Assembly (NCBI RefSeq): GCF_000244955.1
Contig: NZ_CM001439.1
Span: 1,392,628-1,456,627 of the forward strand
DNA length: 64,000 nt
Source of the DNA: Saccharomonospora marina XMU15
GTDB lineage: Bacteria; Actinomycetota; Actinomycetes; Mycobacteriales; Pseudonocardiaceae
Reading direction: 5' to 3'
The notes beneath the pieces were generated by a model. The model was not told where the DNA came from. It ran no database searches and was given only the letters and a program-made list of their open reading frames with translations. A program made the position numbers and the translations under genes. Of the stretch, positions 41,765-52,082 are shown one piece after another; position 1 is the stretch's first letter; every line of letters starts with the position of its first letter.

Positions 41765-42681
41765 TGACTAAGGTGAGCGACGACCAGCAGAAGCGCGAAG
41801 GCGGCGAGGAGGGCCAACGCGCCGAGCCGGACGGTTCGTCGGAGCCGGCGAGGCCGTCGGGGAGTAAGCCTTCGCGAGCGGGGCGAGATCTTCCCGCGGC
41901 GATCGCCGTCGGCGTGGCACTGGGGGCGGCGATCCTGGTTTCGCTGTTCACCGTGCGGTACGTGTTCATCGCGATCGTCGCCGCCGCGATCGCCGTCGGC
42001 ACGTTCGAACTGGCCAACGCCTTCCGTAAGGCGGCGGGAATTCGAATCGCGCTGGTGCCGGTGCTCGTGGGTGGTCAGGCGATGATCTGGCTCGCGTGGC
42101 CCTTCGGCCGTGAGGGCGCCGTCACGGCATTCGTGCTCACCGTGCTGGTGTGCCTGCTGTGGCGGCTACGCGCGGGCGCGAAGGGCTACGTGCGTGACGT
42201 CGGCGCTTCGGTGTTCGCCGCCGCTTACCTACCGCTGTTCGCCTCGTTCGCCGCGATGTTGGTGCCGCCCGACGACGGCGTGGGCAGGGTGCTGTCCTTC
42301 ATGATCGTGGTCGTTGCCTCGGACACCGGTGGCTACGCGGCGGGCGTGCTCAGGGGCAGGCACCCGATGGCGCCCTCGATCAGTCCGAAGAAGACCTGGG
42401 AGGGTTTCGGGGGTTCGCTGACCACCGGTGTCCTCGCGGGCGCTTTGTCGCTGGCGCTGTTGCTGGACGGGCAGGCGTGGCAGGGAGTGCTGTTCGGGGC
42501 CGCGATCGTGCTCACCGCGACACTCGGCGACTTGATGGAGTCGCTGATCAAACGTGATCTCGGCATCAAGGACATGGGCACCCTCTTGCCGGGTCACGGC
42601 GGGCTGATGGATCGGCTCGACTCGCTGCTGCCCTCCGCCGTGGTGTCCTGGTTGCTGCTGAGCGCGTTCATCCCTGGCTGA
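41764..42681 (+). CDS. cdsA: phosphatidate cytidylyltransferase
   Basis: A 305-residue membrane enzyme that makes CDP-diacylglycerol for phospholipids. A charged 40-residue cytoplasmic N terminus precedes about eight helices. The signature is 'SDTGGYAAG' with 'SISPKKTWEGF', and 'GHGGLMDRLDSL' is near the end. It is coupled to frr (TGATG). It faces the convergent VOC gene after a 27-bp gap. Confidence 0.94.
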   Translation: MTKVSDDQQKREGGEEGQRAEPDGSSEPARPSGSKPSRAGRDLPAAIAVGVALGAAILVSLFTVRYVFIAIVAAAIAVGTFELANAFRKAAGIRIALVPVLVGGQAMIWLAWPFGREGAVTAFVLTVLVCLLWRLRAGAKGYVRDVGASVFAAAYLPLFASFAAMLVPPDDGVGRVLSFMIVVVASDTGGYAAGVLRGRHPMAPSISPKKTWEGFGGSLTTGVLAGALSLALLLDGQAWQGVLFGAAIVLTATLGDLMESLIKRDLGIKDMGTLLPGHGGLMDRLDSLLPSAVVSWLLLSAFIPG

Positions 42682-42708
42682 GTCGCGTCCGCCCGGCGGC
42701 TTTCGTCT

Positions 42709-43551
42709 TCAGTCGTCGTAGGGGTCGTCGACCTCTGCCCTGCCCACCCCGGTGTCGACCGGACGCGAGTGATCGATGATCGAGAACACCGAACCGCCCG
42801 GGTCGGCGAGTACGGCTGTGCGCCCGTAGGGGGTGTCGAACGGCTCGGTCACCACACTTCCGCCCAGCATCAGCGCGTGCCCGGCGAGGGCATCGGCGCC
42901 GCGCGCCGGGTCGGCGTGGAAGTAGATCATCCAGTGTGGTGGGACGGTGCCCTGCGATCGCGGGTCCATGACGTAGCGGTAGATCACCGGGTCGCGGCCG
43001 AGCCGCCATTCCGCGTAGTCGATGTCGTCCCTGCCGATCTGCCTGCTGCTGAACCCGAACAGCCTGCAGTAGAAGTTGTCCGCGCCGGCACCGTCGTGGG
43101 TGTTGAGGTCGGTGCCGCTGAACGTGCCTGGCCTGCCCTCGGGGAAGTACCAGTCCTGTGGCGGCTGCCAGAACACCACCGGCGCACCGCTGGGGTCCAC
43201 CGCGTGCAGGATGCTGCCCCGGCCGGGGATCTCGACGGGTCCCAGCGTCAACGCCCCGCCGAGATGCTCCACCCACTCGGCCGTGGTGGCGGTGCTGTTC
43301 ACCGCCAAGTGCACGCTCCAACCCGTCGGCTGGTCGCGGGCGGCCTGGTACAGACCCGCGACCTGCAGGTCATCGTGCAGGGCGATCGCGTAGCGGCGAT
43401 TGGCGGTGGCGGGGTCACGCTTGACGTGGAAGTCCCAGCCGAACAGTTCGCGGTAGAACTGACGCGCCGAAGTCTCGTCCGCTGTGGCCAGCTCCACCCA
43501 GCACGGTGTTCCCGCTGGGATTCTCCACAGGGCCGGGGCACCGACGGACAT
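42709..43551 (-). CDS. two-domain VOC (glyoxalase/bleomycin-resistance-like) protein
   Basis: A 280-residue protein with two consecutive VOC modules (about 10-130 and 145-265). Each has the pattern 'WVELATADETSARQFYRELFGWDF' or 'NFYCRLFGF', ending in 'VDPSGAPVVFWQ' and 'ADPGGSVFSIID'. His and Glu positions expected as metal ligands are only partly kept, so catalysis is uncertain. Relatives include hydroxylases and antibiotic-binding proteins. It is not part of the conserved backbone and is divergent from the methyltransferase. Confidence 0.78.
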   Translation of the reverse strand: MSVGAPALWRIPAGTPCWVELATADETSARQFYRELFGWDFHVKRDPATANRRYAIALHDDLQVAGLYQAARDQPTGWSVHLAVNSTATTAEWVEHLGGALTLGPVEIPGRGSILHAVDPSGAPVVFWQPPQDWYFPEGRPGTFSGTDLNTHDGAGADNFYCRLFGFSSRQIGRDDIDYAEWRLGRDPVIYRYVMDPRSQGTVPPHWMIYFHADPARGADALAGHALMLGGSVVTEPFDTPYGRTAVLADPGGSVFSIIDHSRPVDTGVGRAEVDDPYDD

Positions 43552-43662
43552 GGCACAACTCCTTGGCTACGCGGCATGCCCGGCTGCTCGCGCGAGTCGC
43601 GGCAATGGGTTGGCTCGCCGAGCTGCCTCGCGCGGATGATCTTACGCCAATGGCGTGGCTCT

Positions 43663-43668
43663 GTACGC
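43663..43668 (+). promoter_or_regulatory. candidate -10 element of the methyltransferase gene (leaderless type)
   Basis: TACGCT ends 8 nt before the GTG at 43677. It supports that start over the ATG at 43650. Confidence 0.35.
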
Positions 43669-43676
43669 TGGTTCGG

Positions 43677-44459
43677 GTGAAACGGCTTCTGCGCAGGGCG
43701 GACGTCGTGCCCAGCCCCAACATCTGGTACTTCACCGACACCTACGAGGTCGAAAACCGCGCGCAGGATGCCGACGACGTCATCTGGGCACGCCTGTCCG
43801 AACAGGTGTGCTGGAGCGGAGCCGATGTCGTCGACGTCGGTTGCGGCGACGGGTTCCACCTGCCTCGGTTCGCGGCCACGGCGCGCTCGGTGGTCGGAGT
43901 CGAACCGCACGAGCCGTTGGTGCGCAGAGCCCAGCGCAGGCTGGCACGGTATCCGACGGTCACGGTGCGCGGCGGCACGGCACAGCGGCTGCCGCTGGCC
44001 GACGCCAGTGCTGACCTGGTCCATGCCCGGACCGCCTACTTCTTCGGACCGGGGTGCGACCCGGGGCTGCGAGAGGCCGATCGCGTGCTGCGGCCCGGCG
44101 GCGCGCTCGCGATCGTCGACCTCGACACCAGACACCGGCCGTACGGCGACTGGATGCTGGCTGACCTTCCGCACTACGACCCGGACGTGGTCGACGCTTT
44201 CTTCGCCCGGCAGGACTTCACCTGCCTGCGCGTGGAGACACGGTGGCGGTTTCCCGATCGCGAGGCCATGGCGGCGGTGTTGCGGATCGAGTTCAGCGCC
44301 AGGGTCGCCGAACGCGCCGTCGCCGAGACACTGAAGTTGAACGCGGGAGCTGAGGGTGACGAGCTGATCCTGCCCGTGGGCTACCGCATTCTGGTTCGGC
44401 GCAAGCCCGGCGGGCTGGTTCGGTCGGTCTCGCCGCAGGGCCGACCGAGCACACCGTAA
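43677..44459 (+). CDS. class I SAM-dependent methyltransferase
   Basis: A 260-residue methyltransferase of the UbiE/type-11 group. SAM motif I is 'VVDVGCGDGFHLP' near residue 53, with 'VVGVEPHEPLVRRA' (motif II) and 'ADRVLRPGGALAIVD' (motif III). The GTG at 43677 is preferred since the protein then starts with the typical 'SPNIWYFTDTYEVENR'; ATG 43650 is an alternative. It lies between the VOC gene and rlmN, outside the shared backbone. Substrate unknown; a small lipid or metabolite is likely from the family. Confidence 0.8.
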   Translation: MKRLLRRADVVPSPNIWYFTDTYEVENRAQDADDVIWARLSEQVCWSGADVVDVGCGDGFHLPRFAATARSVVGVEPHEPLVRRAQRRLARYPTVTVRGGTAQRLPLADASADLVHARTAYFFGPGCDPGLREADRVLRPGGALAIVDLDTRHRPYGDWMLADLPHYDPDVVDAFFARQDFTCLRVETRWRFPDREAMAAVLRIEFSARVAERAVAETLKLNAGAEGDELILPVGYRILVRRKPGGLVRSVSPQGRPSTP

Positions 44460-44544
44460 CTCTCACGTCGGGAACCGTCAGGGCAAGGGCTTTCACCCGC
44501 TGCGTGCCTGCCGCTGACTGCACCGTGGGACAATCGCCAGCGTT

Positions 44545-45678
44545 ATGACTGGCTCCACCGCCCTTCCCCTGGTCTTCGACGCGCCGCGCCGAGGCATGCC
44601 ACCCCGACACCTCGCCGACCTGAGCGTCGCCGAGCGTGCCGACGCCGTCGCCGCGCTCGGCGAACGGCCGTTTCGCGCGAAGCAACTCTCCAACCACTAC
44701 TTCTCCCGGCTCACCACCGACCCGCACGCGATGACCGACATCCCCGCCACGGCGCGAGAGCGACTGGTGGGCGCACTGCTGCCGCCGCTGCTCACCGAGG
44801 TCCGCGCCGTCTCCTGCGACGGCGGCAGCACACGCAAGACCCTGTGGCGCGCGCACGACGGCACGCTGCTGGAGAGCGTGCTGATGCGCTACCCCGACCG
44901 CGCGACGCTGTGCATCTCCAGCCAGGCCGGTTGTGGCATGGCGTGCCCGTTCTGCGCCACAGGGCAGGGCGGGCTGGAAAGGAACCTGTCCACCGCCGAG
45001 ATCGTCGACCAGGTACGTGCGGCCGCCGCCGTGCTGCGAGACGGACTCATGCCCGACTCCGACGGAACCCCGACCCCGGGCAGGTTGTCCAACATCGTGT
45101 TCATGGGCATGGGTGAGCCGCTGGCCAACTACAACCGCGTGCTCGCCGCCGTGCGCCGCATCACCGACCCCGCGCCCGCCGGTCTCGGCATTTCGCAGCG
45201 TTCGGTCACCGTGTCAACGGTGGGGCTCGCACCCGCGATCAGGAAGCTGGCCGATGAGCGGATGCAGGTCCGGCTCGCGGTGTCGTTGCACACACCCGAC
45301 GACGAACTGCGCGACGAGCTGGTACCGGTCAACAACCGGTGGCCGGTGGCCGAGGTGCTACGCGCGGCCAGGTACTACGCCGACACGACCGGCCGCCGGG
45401 TTTCCATCGAGTACGCCCTCATCAGGGATGTCAACGATCAGCCGTGGCGGGCCGACCTGCTGGCGGAGTTGTTGCGCGAACACCTGGGCAGGCTGGCGCA
45501 CGTCAACGTGATCCCGCTCAACCCGACGCCGGGCAGCAAGTGGGATGCCAGCCCCAAACCGGTGGAGCGCGAGTTCGTGCGGCGCGTCAACGCGGGCGGC
45601 ATCACCTGTACCGTCCGCGACACCCGGGGCCAGGAGATCGCCGCGGCCTGCGGACAGTTGGCCGCGGAGGGTTCGTGA
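44545..45678 (+). CDS. rlmN: dual-specificity rRNA/tRNA (adenine-C2)-methyltransferase
   Basis: A 377-residue radical-SAM enzyme that makes m2A2503 in 23S rRNA and m2A37 in some tRNAs. The [4Fe-4S] cluster motif is Cys130, Cys134 and Cys137 ('[11 protein letters not shown]'). The C-terminal Cys in '[12 protein letters not shown]' is the one that forms the protein-RNA intermediate. '[11 protein letters not shown]' is a family signature. It is the housekeeping enzyme, not Cfr, given its place beside cdsA and dxr. Confidence 0.94.
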   Translation: MTGSTALPLVFDAPRRGMPPRHLADLSVAERADAVAALGERPFRAKQLSNHYFSRLTTDPHAMTDIPATARERLVGALLPPLLTEVRAVSCDGGSTRKTLWRAHDGTLLESVLMRYPDRATLCISSQAGCGMACPFCATGQGGLERNLSTAEIVDQVRAAAAVLRDGLMPDSDGTPTPGRLSNIVFMGMGEPLANYNRVLAAVRRITDPAPAGLGISQRSVTVSTVGLAPAIRKLADERMQVRLAVSLHTPDDELRDELVPVNNRWPVAEVLRAARYYADTTGRRVSIEYALIRDVNDQPWRADLLAELLREHLGRLAHVNVIPLNPTPGSKWDASPKPVEREFVRRVNAGGITCTVRDTRGQEIAAACGQLAAEGS

Positions 45679-45700
45679 GTGCGCGCCCGTTCGCGTCGGG

Positions 45701-45961
45701 TCAGCGCCGCCAGGCGGTGCGACGTCGCGCCATGTCGTACAGCAGGCCGAGCACGATGGCGGCGCCGAGTCCGACCAGCCAGATGTTCTCCGTCTGACCC
45801 TCGTGGTTGCCGATGAGCATCATGAACAGCACGAACGCGGTGAACCACCCCGCGGCCCTGCTCGCCTTCGGGAAGCTGCCGTGCCAGCCCCACTCGGCCG
45901 ACGGCTCGTCGCGGGTGTCGACGTCGGTTCCCGTGCGCTTCTCGACGGTCTTTCCTGCCAC
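45701..45961 (-). CDS. DUF2631 small membrane protein
   Basis: An 86-residue protein with a charged N terminus ('EWGWHGSFPK') and two close membrane helices (about 37-50 and 60-76). This matches the DUF2631 family found near dxr in actinobacteria. The start is GTG with AGGAG 5 nt upstream on the minus strand. Function unknown. It is convergent with rlmN and divergent from dxr. Confidence 0.82.
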   Translation of the reverse strand: MAGKTVEKRTGTDVDTRDEPSAEWGWHGSFPKASRAAGWFTAFVLFMMLIGNHEGQTENIWLVGLGAAIVLGLLYDMARRRTAWRR

Positions 45962-46112
45962 GATGACTCCTCACGTGTCTCACCTGCGGCTCGATGATCC
46001 CATATGCCTGTTACGGGCCTCGGGGGCCGTCCGCGACAATGGTCGACAATGGTGACGATGACAGCTGCGCAGGTGCCGTTCCCCGGCGGCCAGGACATGG
46101 AAGAGTGAGCGC

Positions 46113-47321
46113 GTGAGCGGGCAACCACGAAGCGTTCTCATTCTCGGCTCCACCGGTTCCATCGGCACGCAGGCGCTCGACATCGTCGGCCGCAACCCCG
46201 GCCGCTTCCGCGTCGCGGGGATCGCCGCGGGCGGGACGGACCCGCAGGCGCTGGCCGCACAGGTCGTCGCGCACGGCGCGGCGGCGGTGGCCGTGACGAA
46301 GTCCACCTCGGTGGAGGACCTGCAGCTGGCGCTCTACACCGAGGCGCAGCGGCGGGGCTACGCCAGGGGCGAGTTCCGGCTACCACGGGTGTTCGCGGGG
46401 CCGGACGCGGTGGTGGAGTTGATCGACGCCGCGCGGGCCGACGTGGTGCTGAACGGCATGCCGGGATCGCAGGGGCTGGTCCCCACCCTGCGCGCGCTGG
46501 CCACCGGCGCGACGCTGGCGCTGGCGAACAAGGAGTCGCTGATCGCCGGTGGGCCGCTCGTGCTGGACGCGGCGGGGCCGGGGCAGCTGGTCCCGGTGGA
46601 TTCCGAGCATTCCGCGCTCGCGCAGGCGTTACGAGCGGGCTCGGCGGCCGAGGTCGACCGGTTGGTGCTCACCGCCTCGGGCGGGCCCTTCCGTGGCCGC
46701 ACGCGTGAGCAGATGGCGGGTGTCACGGTCGACGACGCCCTCGCGCACCCCACCTGGGCGATGGGCCCGTTGGTCACGATCAACTCCGCCACGATGGTGA
46801 ACAAGGGACTCGAACTCATCGAGGCGCACCTGCTGTTCGACATCCCGTGCGAACGCATCGACGTCGTTGTGCACCCGCAGTCGATCGTGCATTCGATGGT
46901 GACCTTCGTCGACGGCTCGACGCTGGCGCAGGCCAGTCCGCCCGACATGCGGCTGCCCATCGCGCTGGCACTGCACTGGCCGCACCGCGTGCCGGGTGCG
47001 GCGAGACCGTGCCGGTGGGACGAGGCGGCGGCGTGGACGTTCGAGCCGCTGGACGCCGAGGCGTTCCCCGCCGTGGAGCTGGCCAGGCACGTCGGATCGG
47101 TGGGCGGCTGCCTCCCGGCCGTGTTCAATGCCGCCAACGAGCAACTCGTCGCGGCCTTCCTCGCGCAGAACACCGGTTTCACGTCCATCGTGGACACTGT
47201 GCAACAGGTGGTGGAGTCGGCCGACGAGTGGCGCGGGCAGCCTCGCGACGTCGAGGACGTCTTCGCAGCGGAACAGTGGGCGCGCGAGCGCGCCCTCGCG
47301 ATAAGCACGGAAGGGAAGTAG
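46113..47321 (+). CDS. dxr: 1-deoxy-D-xylulose-5-phosphate reductoisomerase
   Basis: A 402-residue MEP-pathway enzyme, the target of fosmidomycin. The NADPH motif is 'GSTGSIG' (12-18). '[11 protein letters not shown]' binds substrate, and 'PVDSEHSAL' supplies the metal Asp and Glu. '[12 protein letters not shown]' is also present. It is followed 3 bp later by rip1 and then ispG, so two MEP steps flank the site-2 protease, as in mycobacteria. Confidence 0.95.
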   Translation: MSGQPRSVLILGSTGSIGTQALDIVGRNPGRFRVAGIAAGGTDPQALAAQVVAHGAAAVAVTKSTSVEDLQLALYTEAQRRGYARGEFRLPRVFAGPDAVVELIDAARADVVLNGMPGSQGLVPTLRALATGATLALANKESLIAGGPLVLDAAGPGQLVPVDSEHSALAQALRAGSAAEVDRLVLTASGGPFRGRTREQMAGVTVDDALAHPTWAMGPLVTINSATMVNKGLELIEAHLLFDIPCERIDVVVHPQSIVHSMVTFVDGSTLAQASPPDMRLPIALALHWPHRVPGAARPCRWDEAAAWTFEPLDAEAFPAVELARHVGSVGGCLPAVFNAANEQLVAAFLAQNTGFTSIVDTVQQVVESADEWRGQPRDVEDVFAAEQWARERALAISTEGK

Positions 47322-47324
47322 CGC

Positions 47325-48533
47325 GTGCTCGTCTACATCCTGGGAGTCGCGCTCTTCGCGCTTGGCATCTGTGTGTCCGTCGCGCTGCACGAGGCGGGGC
47401 ACATGGTGACGGCGAAGGCGTTCGGCATGAAGGTGCGCCGCTACTTCGTCGGTTTCGGCCCCACCGTCTTCTCCTTCCGCAAGGGGGAGACCGAGTACGG
47501 CCTCAAGTGGATTCCGCTCGGCGGGTTCTGCGACATCGCGGGTATGACCGCTCTGGACGAGGTCAAGCCCGACGAGGCCCCGAGGGCTATGTGGCGGTTC
47601 AAGACGTGGAAGCGCACCGTCGTGCTCGGTGCCGGGTCCGCCACCCATTTCGTACTCGGCTTCGTCGTGCTGTACCTGATGGCGGTCACGATGGGGTTGC
47701 CCAACCTGGAGAACCGGGCAGTTGTGTCGGAGGTGTCGTCCTGCGTGCGCGACGCCACCACGGTCGAACAGGTCAACGACCCCAACTGCCGCCCTGGCGA
47801 CCCGGCACCCGCGCTGGCCGCCGGCGTCCAGCCCGGCGACGAACTCGTGGCCGTGGGCGGCAAGGAGATCTCCGGCTGGAGCGACGTGCTCACCGCCGTG
47901 CGGAACTCCTCGGGCCCCACCGAGGTGAAGGTGCTGCGCGACGGTGAGTTGAAGACGCTGACCGTGGACGTGCCCCAGCTGACCCGCCCCTCGCCCGAAG
48001 GAGGGACGGAGAAGGCCGGCGCGATCGGGGTCGCTCCGGCGAGTCTGCTGCCGTACGGCCCGGTCGAAGCGCTGGGCGGGTCGGCGCAGTTCACCGGCGA
48101 GATCCTCGTGCAGACCTGGCAGCGGCTGTTGGAGTTCCCCGAGCGCATTCCCGCTGTCGTGGAGGCCATCTTCGGAGGCGAGCGCGACCCGAACACACCC
48201 GTGAGCGTGGTGGGTGCCAGCCGTATCGGCGGCGAGGCCGTCGAGCAGGGCCTGTGGGAAGTCTTCCTGTTCCTGCTGGCGAGCCTGAACTTCTTCGTCG
48301 GGATCTTCAACCTGCTGCCGCTGCTGCCGCTCGACGGCGGCCACATCGCCGTCACCTGGTACGAGCGGGTACGCGACTGGTTGCGCAAGCTTCGCGGCAA
48401 GGCCGCGGGCGGGCCGGTGGACTACACGAAGCTCAATGCGGTGACGGCGGTCATCGTGGTCATCGGAGGTGCGGTGGTGTTGCTCACCGTCACGGCCGAC
48501 ATCGTGAACCCGATCCGGCTGTTTCCGCAGTAG
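47325..48533 (+). CDS. rip1: site-2 intramembrane zinc protease (RseP/Rip1)
   Basis: A 402-residue M50 metalloprotease. The zinc motif 'HEAGH' is at residues 22-26 in the first helix. A PDZ domain occupies about 150-230 ('[13 protein letters not shown]'). The second catalytic motif, '[12 protein letters not shown]', is near the C terminus with its Asp ligand. It cuts anti-sigma factors and other membrane substrates; M. tuberculosis Rip1 controls several sigma factors. Which substrate it serves here is unknown. It begins 3 bp after dxr. Confidence 0.93.
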   Translation: MLVYILGVALFALGICVSVALHEAGHMVTAKAFGMKVRRYFVGFGPTVFSFRKGETEYGLKWIPLGGFCDIAGMTALDEVKPDEAPRAMWRFKTWKRTVVLGAGSATHFVLGFVVLYLMAVTMGLPNLENRAVVSEVSSCVRDATTVEQVNDPNCRPGDPAPALAAGVQPGDELVAVGGKEISGWSDVLTAVRNSSGPTEVKVLRDGELKTLTVDVPQLTRPSPEGGTEKAGAIGVAPASLLPYGPVEALGGSAQFTGEILVQTWQRLLEFPERIPAVVEAIFGGERDPNTPVSVVGASRIGGEAVEQGLWEVFLFLLASLNFFVGIFNLLPLLPLDGGHIAVTWYERVRDWLRKLRGKAAGGPVDYTKLNAVTAVIVVIGGAVVLLTVTADIVNPIRLFPQ

Positions 48534-48607
48534 TGGCGGGCCCGCGCCAGGTGGCGCTCACGTATCGTGGACTCGGCAAGGCAGTTGAGGAGATAGCAGA
48601 GGATTCG

Positions 48608-49750
48608 ATGAACGTCGACCTGGGTTTGCCAGCCACGCCGCCCCCCGTGCTCTCCGAACGCCGCAAGACCCGTCAGTTGCAGGTCGGCCCGGTCGGTGTC
48701 GGCAGTGAGCACCCGATTTCCGTGCAGTCGATGACCACCACGGTCACCGCCGACGTCAACGCCACGCTGCAGCAGATCGCCGAGCTCACGGCCGCGGGCT
48801 GCGACATCGTGCGTGTCGCCTGCCCGAGCGCGGACGACGCGGAGGCGTTGCCCGCGATCGCGAAGAAGTCGCAGATCCCGGTGATCGCCGACATCCATTT
48901 CCAGCCGAAGTACGTGTTCGCCGCGATCGAGGCCGGTTGCGCGGCCGTCCGGGTGAACCCAGGCAACATCAAGAAGTTCGACGACAAGGTCGCCGAGATC
49001 GCCCGCGCCGCCTCCGACCACGGCACACCGATCCGCATCGGCGTGAACGCCGGGTCGCTGGACAAGCGACTGCTCGCGAAGTACGGCAAGGCCACGCCCG
49101 AGGCGCTCGCCGAGTCGGCGCTGTGGGAGGCGTCGCTGTTCGCCGAGCACGGCTTCCACGACCTGAAGATCTCGGTCAAGCACAACGACCCGGTCGTGAT
49201 GATTCGTGCCTACGAACTCCTCGCAGAGCAGTGCGACTATCCGCTGCACCTGGGTGTCACGGAGGCGGGGCCCGCCTTCCAGGGCACCATCAAGTCGGCG
49301 GTGGCGTTCGGCGCACTGCTTCGGCAGGGCATCGGCGACACCATCCGCGTCTCGTTGTCCGCGCCTCCGGTCGAGGAGGTCAAGGTCGGCGCACAGATTC
49401 TGCAGTCGCTCAACCTGCGGCCACGCAAGTTGGAGATCGTTTCCTGCCCTTCGTGCGGTCGCGCGCAGGTGGATGTCTACAAGCTCGCCGACGAGGTGAC
49501 CGCGGGATTGCAGGGCATGGAGGTGCCGCTGCGGGTCGCGGTGATGGGCTGCGTGGTGAACGGGCCGGGAGAGGCGAGGGAAGCCGATCTCGGTGTCGCC
49601 TCCGGCAACGGCAAGGGGCAGATCTTCGTCAAGGGCGAGGTGATCAAGACCGTGCCCGAGCACCAGATCGTCGAGACGCTGATCGAGGAGGCCATGCGGA
49701 TCGCCGAGGAATCGGGCGAGAGTGGGGAACCGGTAGTCACGGTGAGCTGA
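48608..49750 (+). CDS. ispG: 4-hydroxy-3-methylbut-2-enyl-diphosphate synthase (flavodoxin)
   Basis: A 380-residue [4Fe-4S] enzyme of the MEP pathway. The TIM-barrel part starts '[17 protein letters not shown]'. The cluster Cys residues are in 'SCPSCGR' and '[10 protein letters not shown]', with the Glu ligand downstream ('EADLGVA'). GAGGA 5 nt before the ATG at 48608 sets the start. The next gene begins immediately after the stop. Confidence 0.95.
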   Translation: MNVDLGLPATPPPVLSERRKTRQLQVGPVGVGSEHPISVQSMTTTVTADVNATLQQIAELTAAGCDIVRVACPSADDAEALPAIAKKSQIPVIADIHFQPKYVFAAIEAGCAAVRVNPGNIKKFDDKVAEIARAASDHGTPIRIGVNAGSLDKRLLAKYGKATPEALAESALWEASLFAEHGFHDLKISVKHNDPVVMIRAYELLAEQCDYPLHLGVTEAGPAFQGTIKSAVAFGALLRQGIGDTIRVSLSAPPVEEVKVGAQILQSLNLRPRKLEIVSCPSCGRAQVDVYKLADEVTAGLQGMEVPLRVAVMGCVVNGPGEAREADLGVASGNGKGQIFVKGEVIKTVPEHQIVETLIEEAMRIAEESGESGEPVVTVS

Positions 49751-50809
49751 GTGGCGTTCGAACTCGGGATCTACTCCTTCGGGGAGATCACCACCGACCC
49801 CGTCACCGGCAAGCTGCCCACGGCGCGGCAGCGCATCCGTGACTACATCGAGCAGGCGGAGGTCGCCGACCAGGTCGGGCTCGACGTCTTCGCCCTCGGT
49901 GAGCACCACCGCAGCGACTTCGCCGTCTCCGCCACCTCCGTCGTGCTGTCGGCCATCGCCGAACGTACCCGTGACATCCGGCTGTCCAGCGCGGTGACCG
50001 TGCTCAGCTCCGAGGACCCGGTGCGGGTGTTTCAGCAGTACGCGACCCTGGACCTGATCTCGGGAGGGCGAGCCGAGATCATCGCGGGCAGGGGGTCCTA
50101 CCTGGAGTCCTTCCCGCTGTTCGGTTACGACCTCGCCGAGTACGATGCGCTGTTCGCCGAGAAGCTCGACCTGCTGCTCGCGATCCGGGAGCGCAACCCG
50201 ATCACCTGGTCGGGCAGCTACCGCCCCGCGCTGCACGAAGCCGATATCGCGCCGAGGCCGCTGCAGCAGCGGCTGCCCGTGTGGCTGGCGGTTGGTGGGG
50301 CACCTGCCTCGGTGGCCAGGGCGGGCAGGCTGGAGCTGCCACTCGCACTGGCGATCATCGGGGGTGCGCTGCCACGTTTCGTGCCGCTTTCGCGGCTGTA
50401 CCGGCAGGCCGCCCAAGAGGCCGGACACGACCCGGCCGGGCTACGGCTGAGTATCAACTCACCAGGGTTCGTGGCTTCGACCAGCCAGGCGGCGCGCGAC
50501 CTGTCCTACCCCTACTTCGATCGCGGCATGCTGGAGAACTTCCACGAGCGCGGGCACGGCTTCCACACGCCGCGCCCGGCCTACGACCGGCAGTCCGCGC
50601 GCGAGGGGGCGCTCGTGGTCGGCAGCCCGCAGGAGATCATCGACAAGGTCATGTACCAGCACGAGCTCTTCGGGCACGGCAGGCTGCTCATCCAGCTGGG
50701 CTTCGGCGGGGTGCCGCAGCGGGAGACACTGCGCGCGATCGAACTGCTTGGCACCGAGGTGGCGCCGGTGGTTCGCAAGGAGCTTTCACCGCGGATTCCA
50801 CCGCCATGA
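49751..50809 (+). CDS. luciferase-like (LLM-class) flavin-dependent monooxygenase
   Basis: A 352-residue TIM-barrel flavoprotein with 'GLDVFALGEHHRSDFAVSA', 'LSSAVTVLSSEDPVRVFQQ' and 'RGSYLESFPLFGYDL', the pattern of the LLM subgroup related to SP_0267/Atu2307 proteins. F420 or FMN is the expected cofactor. It uses a GTG that directly abuts the ispG stop, and the AraC gene starts inside its stop (ATGA). It begins an accessory unit not in the conserved backbone. Substrate unknown. Confidence 0.83.
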   Translation: MAFELGIYSFGEITTDPVTGKLPTARQRIRDYIEQAEVADQVGLDVFALGEHHRSDFAVSATSVVLSAIAERTRDIRLSSAVTVLSSEDPVRVFQQYATLDLISGGRAEIIAGRGSYLESFPLFGYDLAEYDALFAEKLDLLLAIRERNPITWSGSYRPALHEADIAPRPLQQRLPVWLAVGGAPASVARAGRLELPLALAIIGGALPRFVPLSRLYRQAAQEAGHDPAGLRLSINSPGFVASTSQAARDLSYPYFDRGMLENFHERGHGFHTPRPAYDRQSAREGALVVGSPQEIIDKVMYQHELFGHGRLLIQLGFGGVPQRETLRAIELLGTEVAPVVRKELSPRIPPP

Positions 50810-51642
50810 GTGGCGACGAGTGGGTCGTGGCAGCCCCGCACCCGGCGCTGCGGCCGATCGTCGTGCGCTATCTCGGCTATGCCCGGCACGAGGCCGCGCC
50901 CGCGCTGCACAGGGGGTTGCCGAGCAGGCACGTTACGCTGGCCATCAGTTTGGTCGACCCGATGCGGGTGGTCGGCGCGCCGGGCTCGGGTCGGCCGCCG
51001 ACGCGACCGCAGGGCGTGCTCGGCGGTATGCACACCAGCCCCGCGCTGATCGCGCAGCAGGGCCACCTGTGCGGCGTCCACGTTGAGTTGCACCCGCTCG
51101 GGCTGCGGGCGCTGTTCGGCTGTTCCTCCGCCGAGCTGAGCGAGCAGGTGATCGATCTCGCCGACCTCGGTTCGCGATTCGCCGCGCTGCCGCCGCGGCT
51201 TGCCGCGACACCGGACTGGCGAGGCCGGTTCACAGTGCTCGACGAGGTGCTGCTCGAAAGGTTCACCGGCGCCACCGACCTCGCGCCCGAGCTGGCGTTC
51301 GCGTGGCGGCGGATGCTGGCCACCGGCGGCACGATCCGCGTGGCGCAGCTGGCAGGGGAGATCGGCTGGAGCCGAAGGCACCTGGGCGAGGTGTTCCGGC
51401 GCGAGGTGGGCCTTTCCCCGAAGCAGGCGGCCAGGGTGCTGCGCTTCGAGCGTGCGGGCAACCTGCTGCGGCGCGGTACCCGGATGAACCTGGCGGACCT
51501 AGCGGCGGTATGCGGCTACAGCGATCAGTCGCACCTCACCAACGAGTGGCGGGCGCTGGCCGGGTGTTCTCCCGGCACCTGGATCGCCGAGGAGCTCCCA
51601 TTCCTGCAATACGACACCGGCACGCCTGCAGCAGGCTCGTAA
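50806..51642 (+). CDS. AraC-family transcriptional regulator
   Basis: A 278-residue regulator. The N-terminal 150 residues are a DUF6597-like sensing region ('PSRHVTLAISL', 'VHVELHPLGLRALFG'). Two HTH units follow: 'VAQLAGEIGWSRRHLGEVF' and 'LADLAAVCGYSDQSHLTNEW'. The ATG overlaps the monooxygenase stop, and the VOC gene starts 2 bp after its own stop. It probably controls its own three-gene unit. The inducer is unknown. Confidence 0.87.
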   Translation: MSGDEWVVAAPHPALRPIVVRYLGYARHEAAPALHRGLPSRHVTLAISLVDPMRVVGAPGSGRPPTRPQGVLGGMHTSPALIAQQGHLCGVHVELHPLGLRALFGCSSAELSEQVIDLADLGSRFAALPPRLAATPDWRGRFTVLDEVLLERFTGATDLAPELAFAWRRMLATGGTIRVAQLAGEIGWSRRHLGEVFRREVGLSPKQAARVLRFERAGNLLRRGTRMNLADLAAVCGYSDQSHLTNEWRALAGCSPGTWIAEELPFLQYDTGTPAAGS

Positions 51643-51644
51643 GT

Positions 51645-52046
51645 ATGGACAACACGAGCAAGCCCGGAGTCTGGCCCGCCATCCTGTACACCGACACCGA
51701 GGCGGCGAGGCGCTTTCTGATCGAGGTCATCGGCTTCACCGAGAGCTTCACGGTGCGAGGGGAGGACGGCACCACCGTGCGGCACGGCGAGTTGATGTGG
51801 CCGGAGGGCGGCGGTGTGATGTACGGCTGCGCTGCCAACGGCCACACCGGGCAGTCCGAATCGGCGACGGGCAGCAGCCTGCTCTACGTCGCGACGCGAG
51901 ATCCCGACCAGGTCTGTGAGCGAGCACGAGCGGCGGGGGCGAAGATCCTGGCCGAACCACATGACACCGACTACGGCTCCCGCAACGTCGCGATCGCCGA
52001 CCCCGACGGCAATGTGTGGACGTTCGGCACCTACGGCGGGGCTTGA
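51645..52046 (+). CDS. single-domain VOC protein
   Basis: A 133-residue VOC protein of the PhnB/YdeI-like kind, with 'ILYTDTEAARRFLIEVIGF' at the start and 'IADPDGNVWTFGTY' at the end. It is co-transcribed with the AraC and monooxygenase genes (2-bp gap). AraC-VOC pairs are common in actinobacteria and are thought to act on, or sequester, the small molecule sensed by the regulator. That link is inference. Confidence 0.82.
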   Translation: MDNTSKPGVWPAILYTDTEAARRFLIEVIGFTESFTVRGEDGTTVRHGELMWPEGGGVMYGCAANGHTGQSESATGSSLLYVATRDPDQVCERARAAGAKILAEPHDTDYGSRNVAIADPDGNVWTFGTYGGA

Positions 52047-52082
52047 TGCCTTCTCGGTAAGGCTGCGGACGGGAGGTTGCTC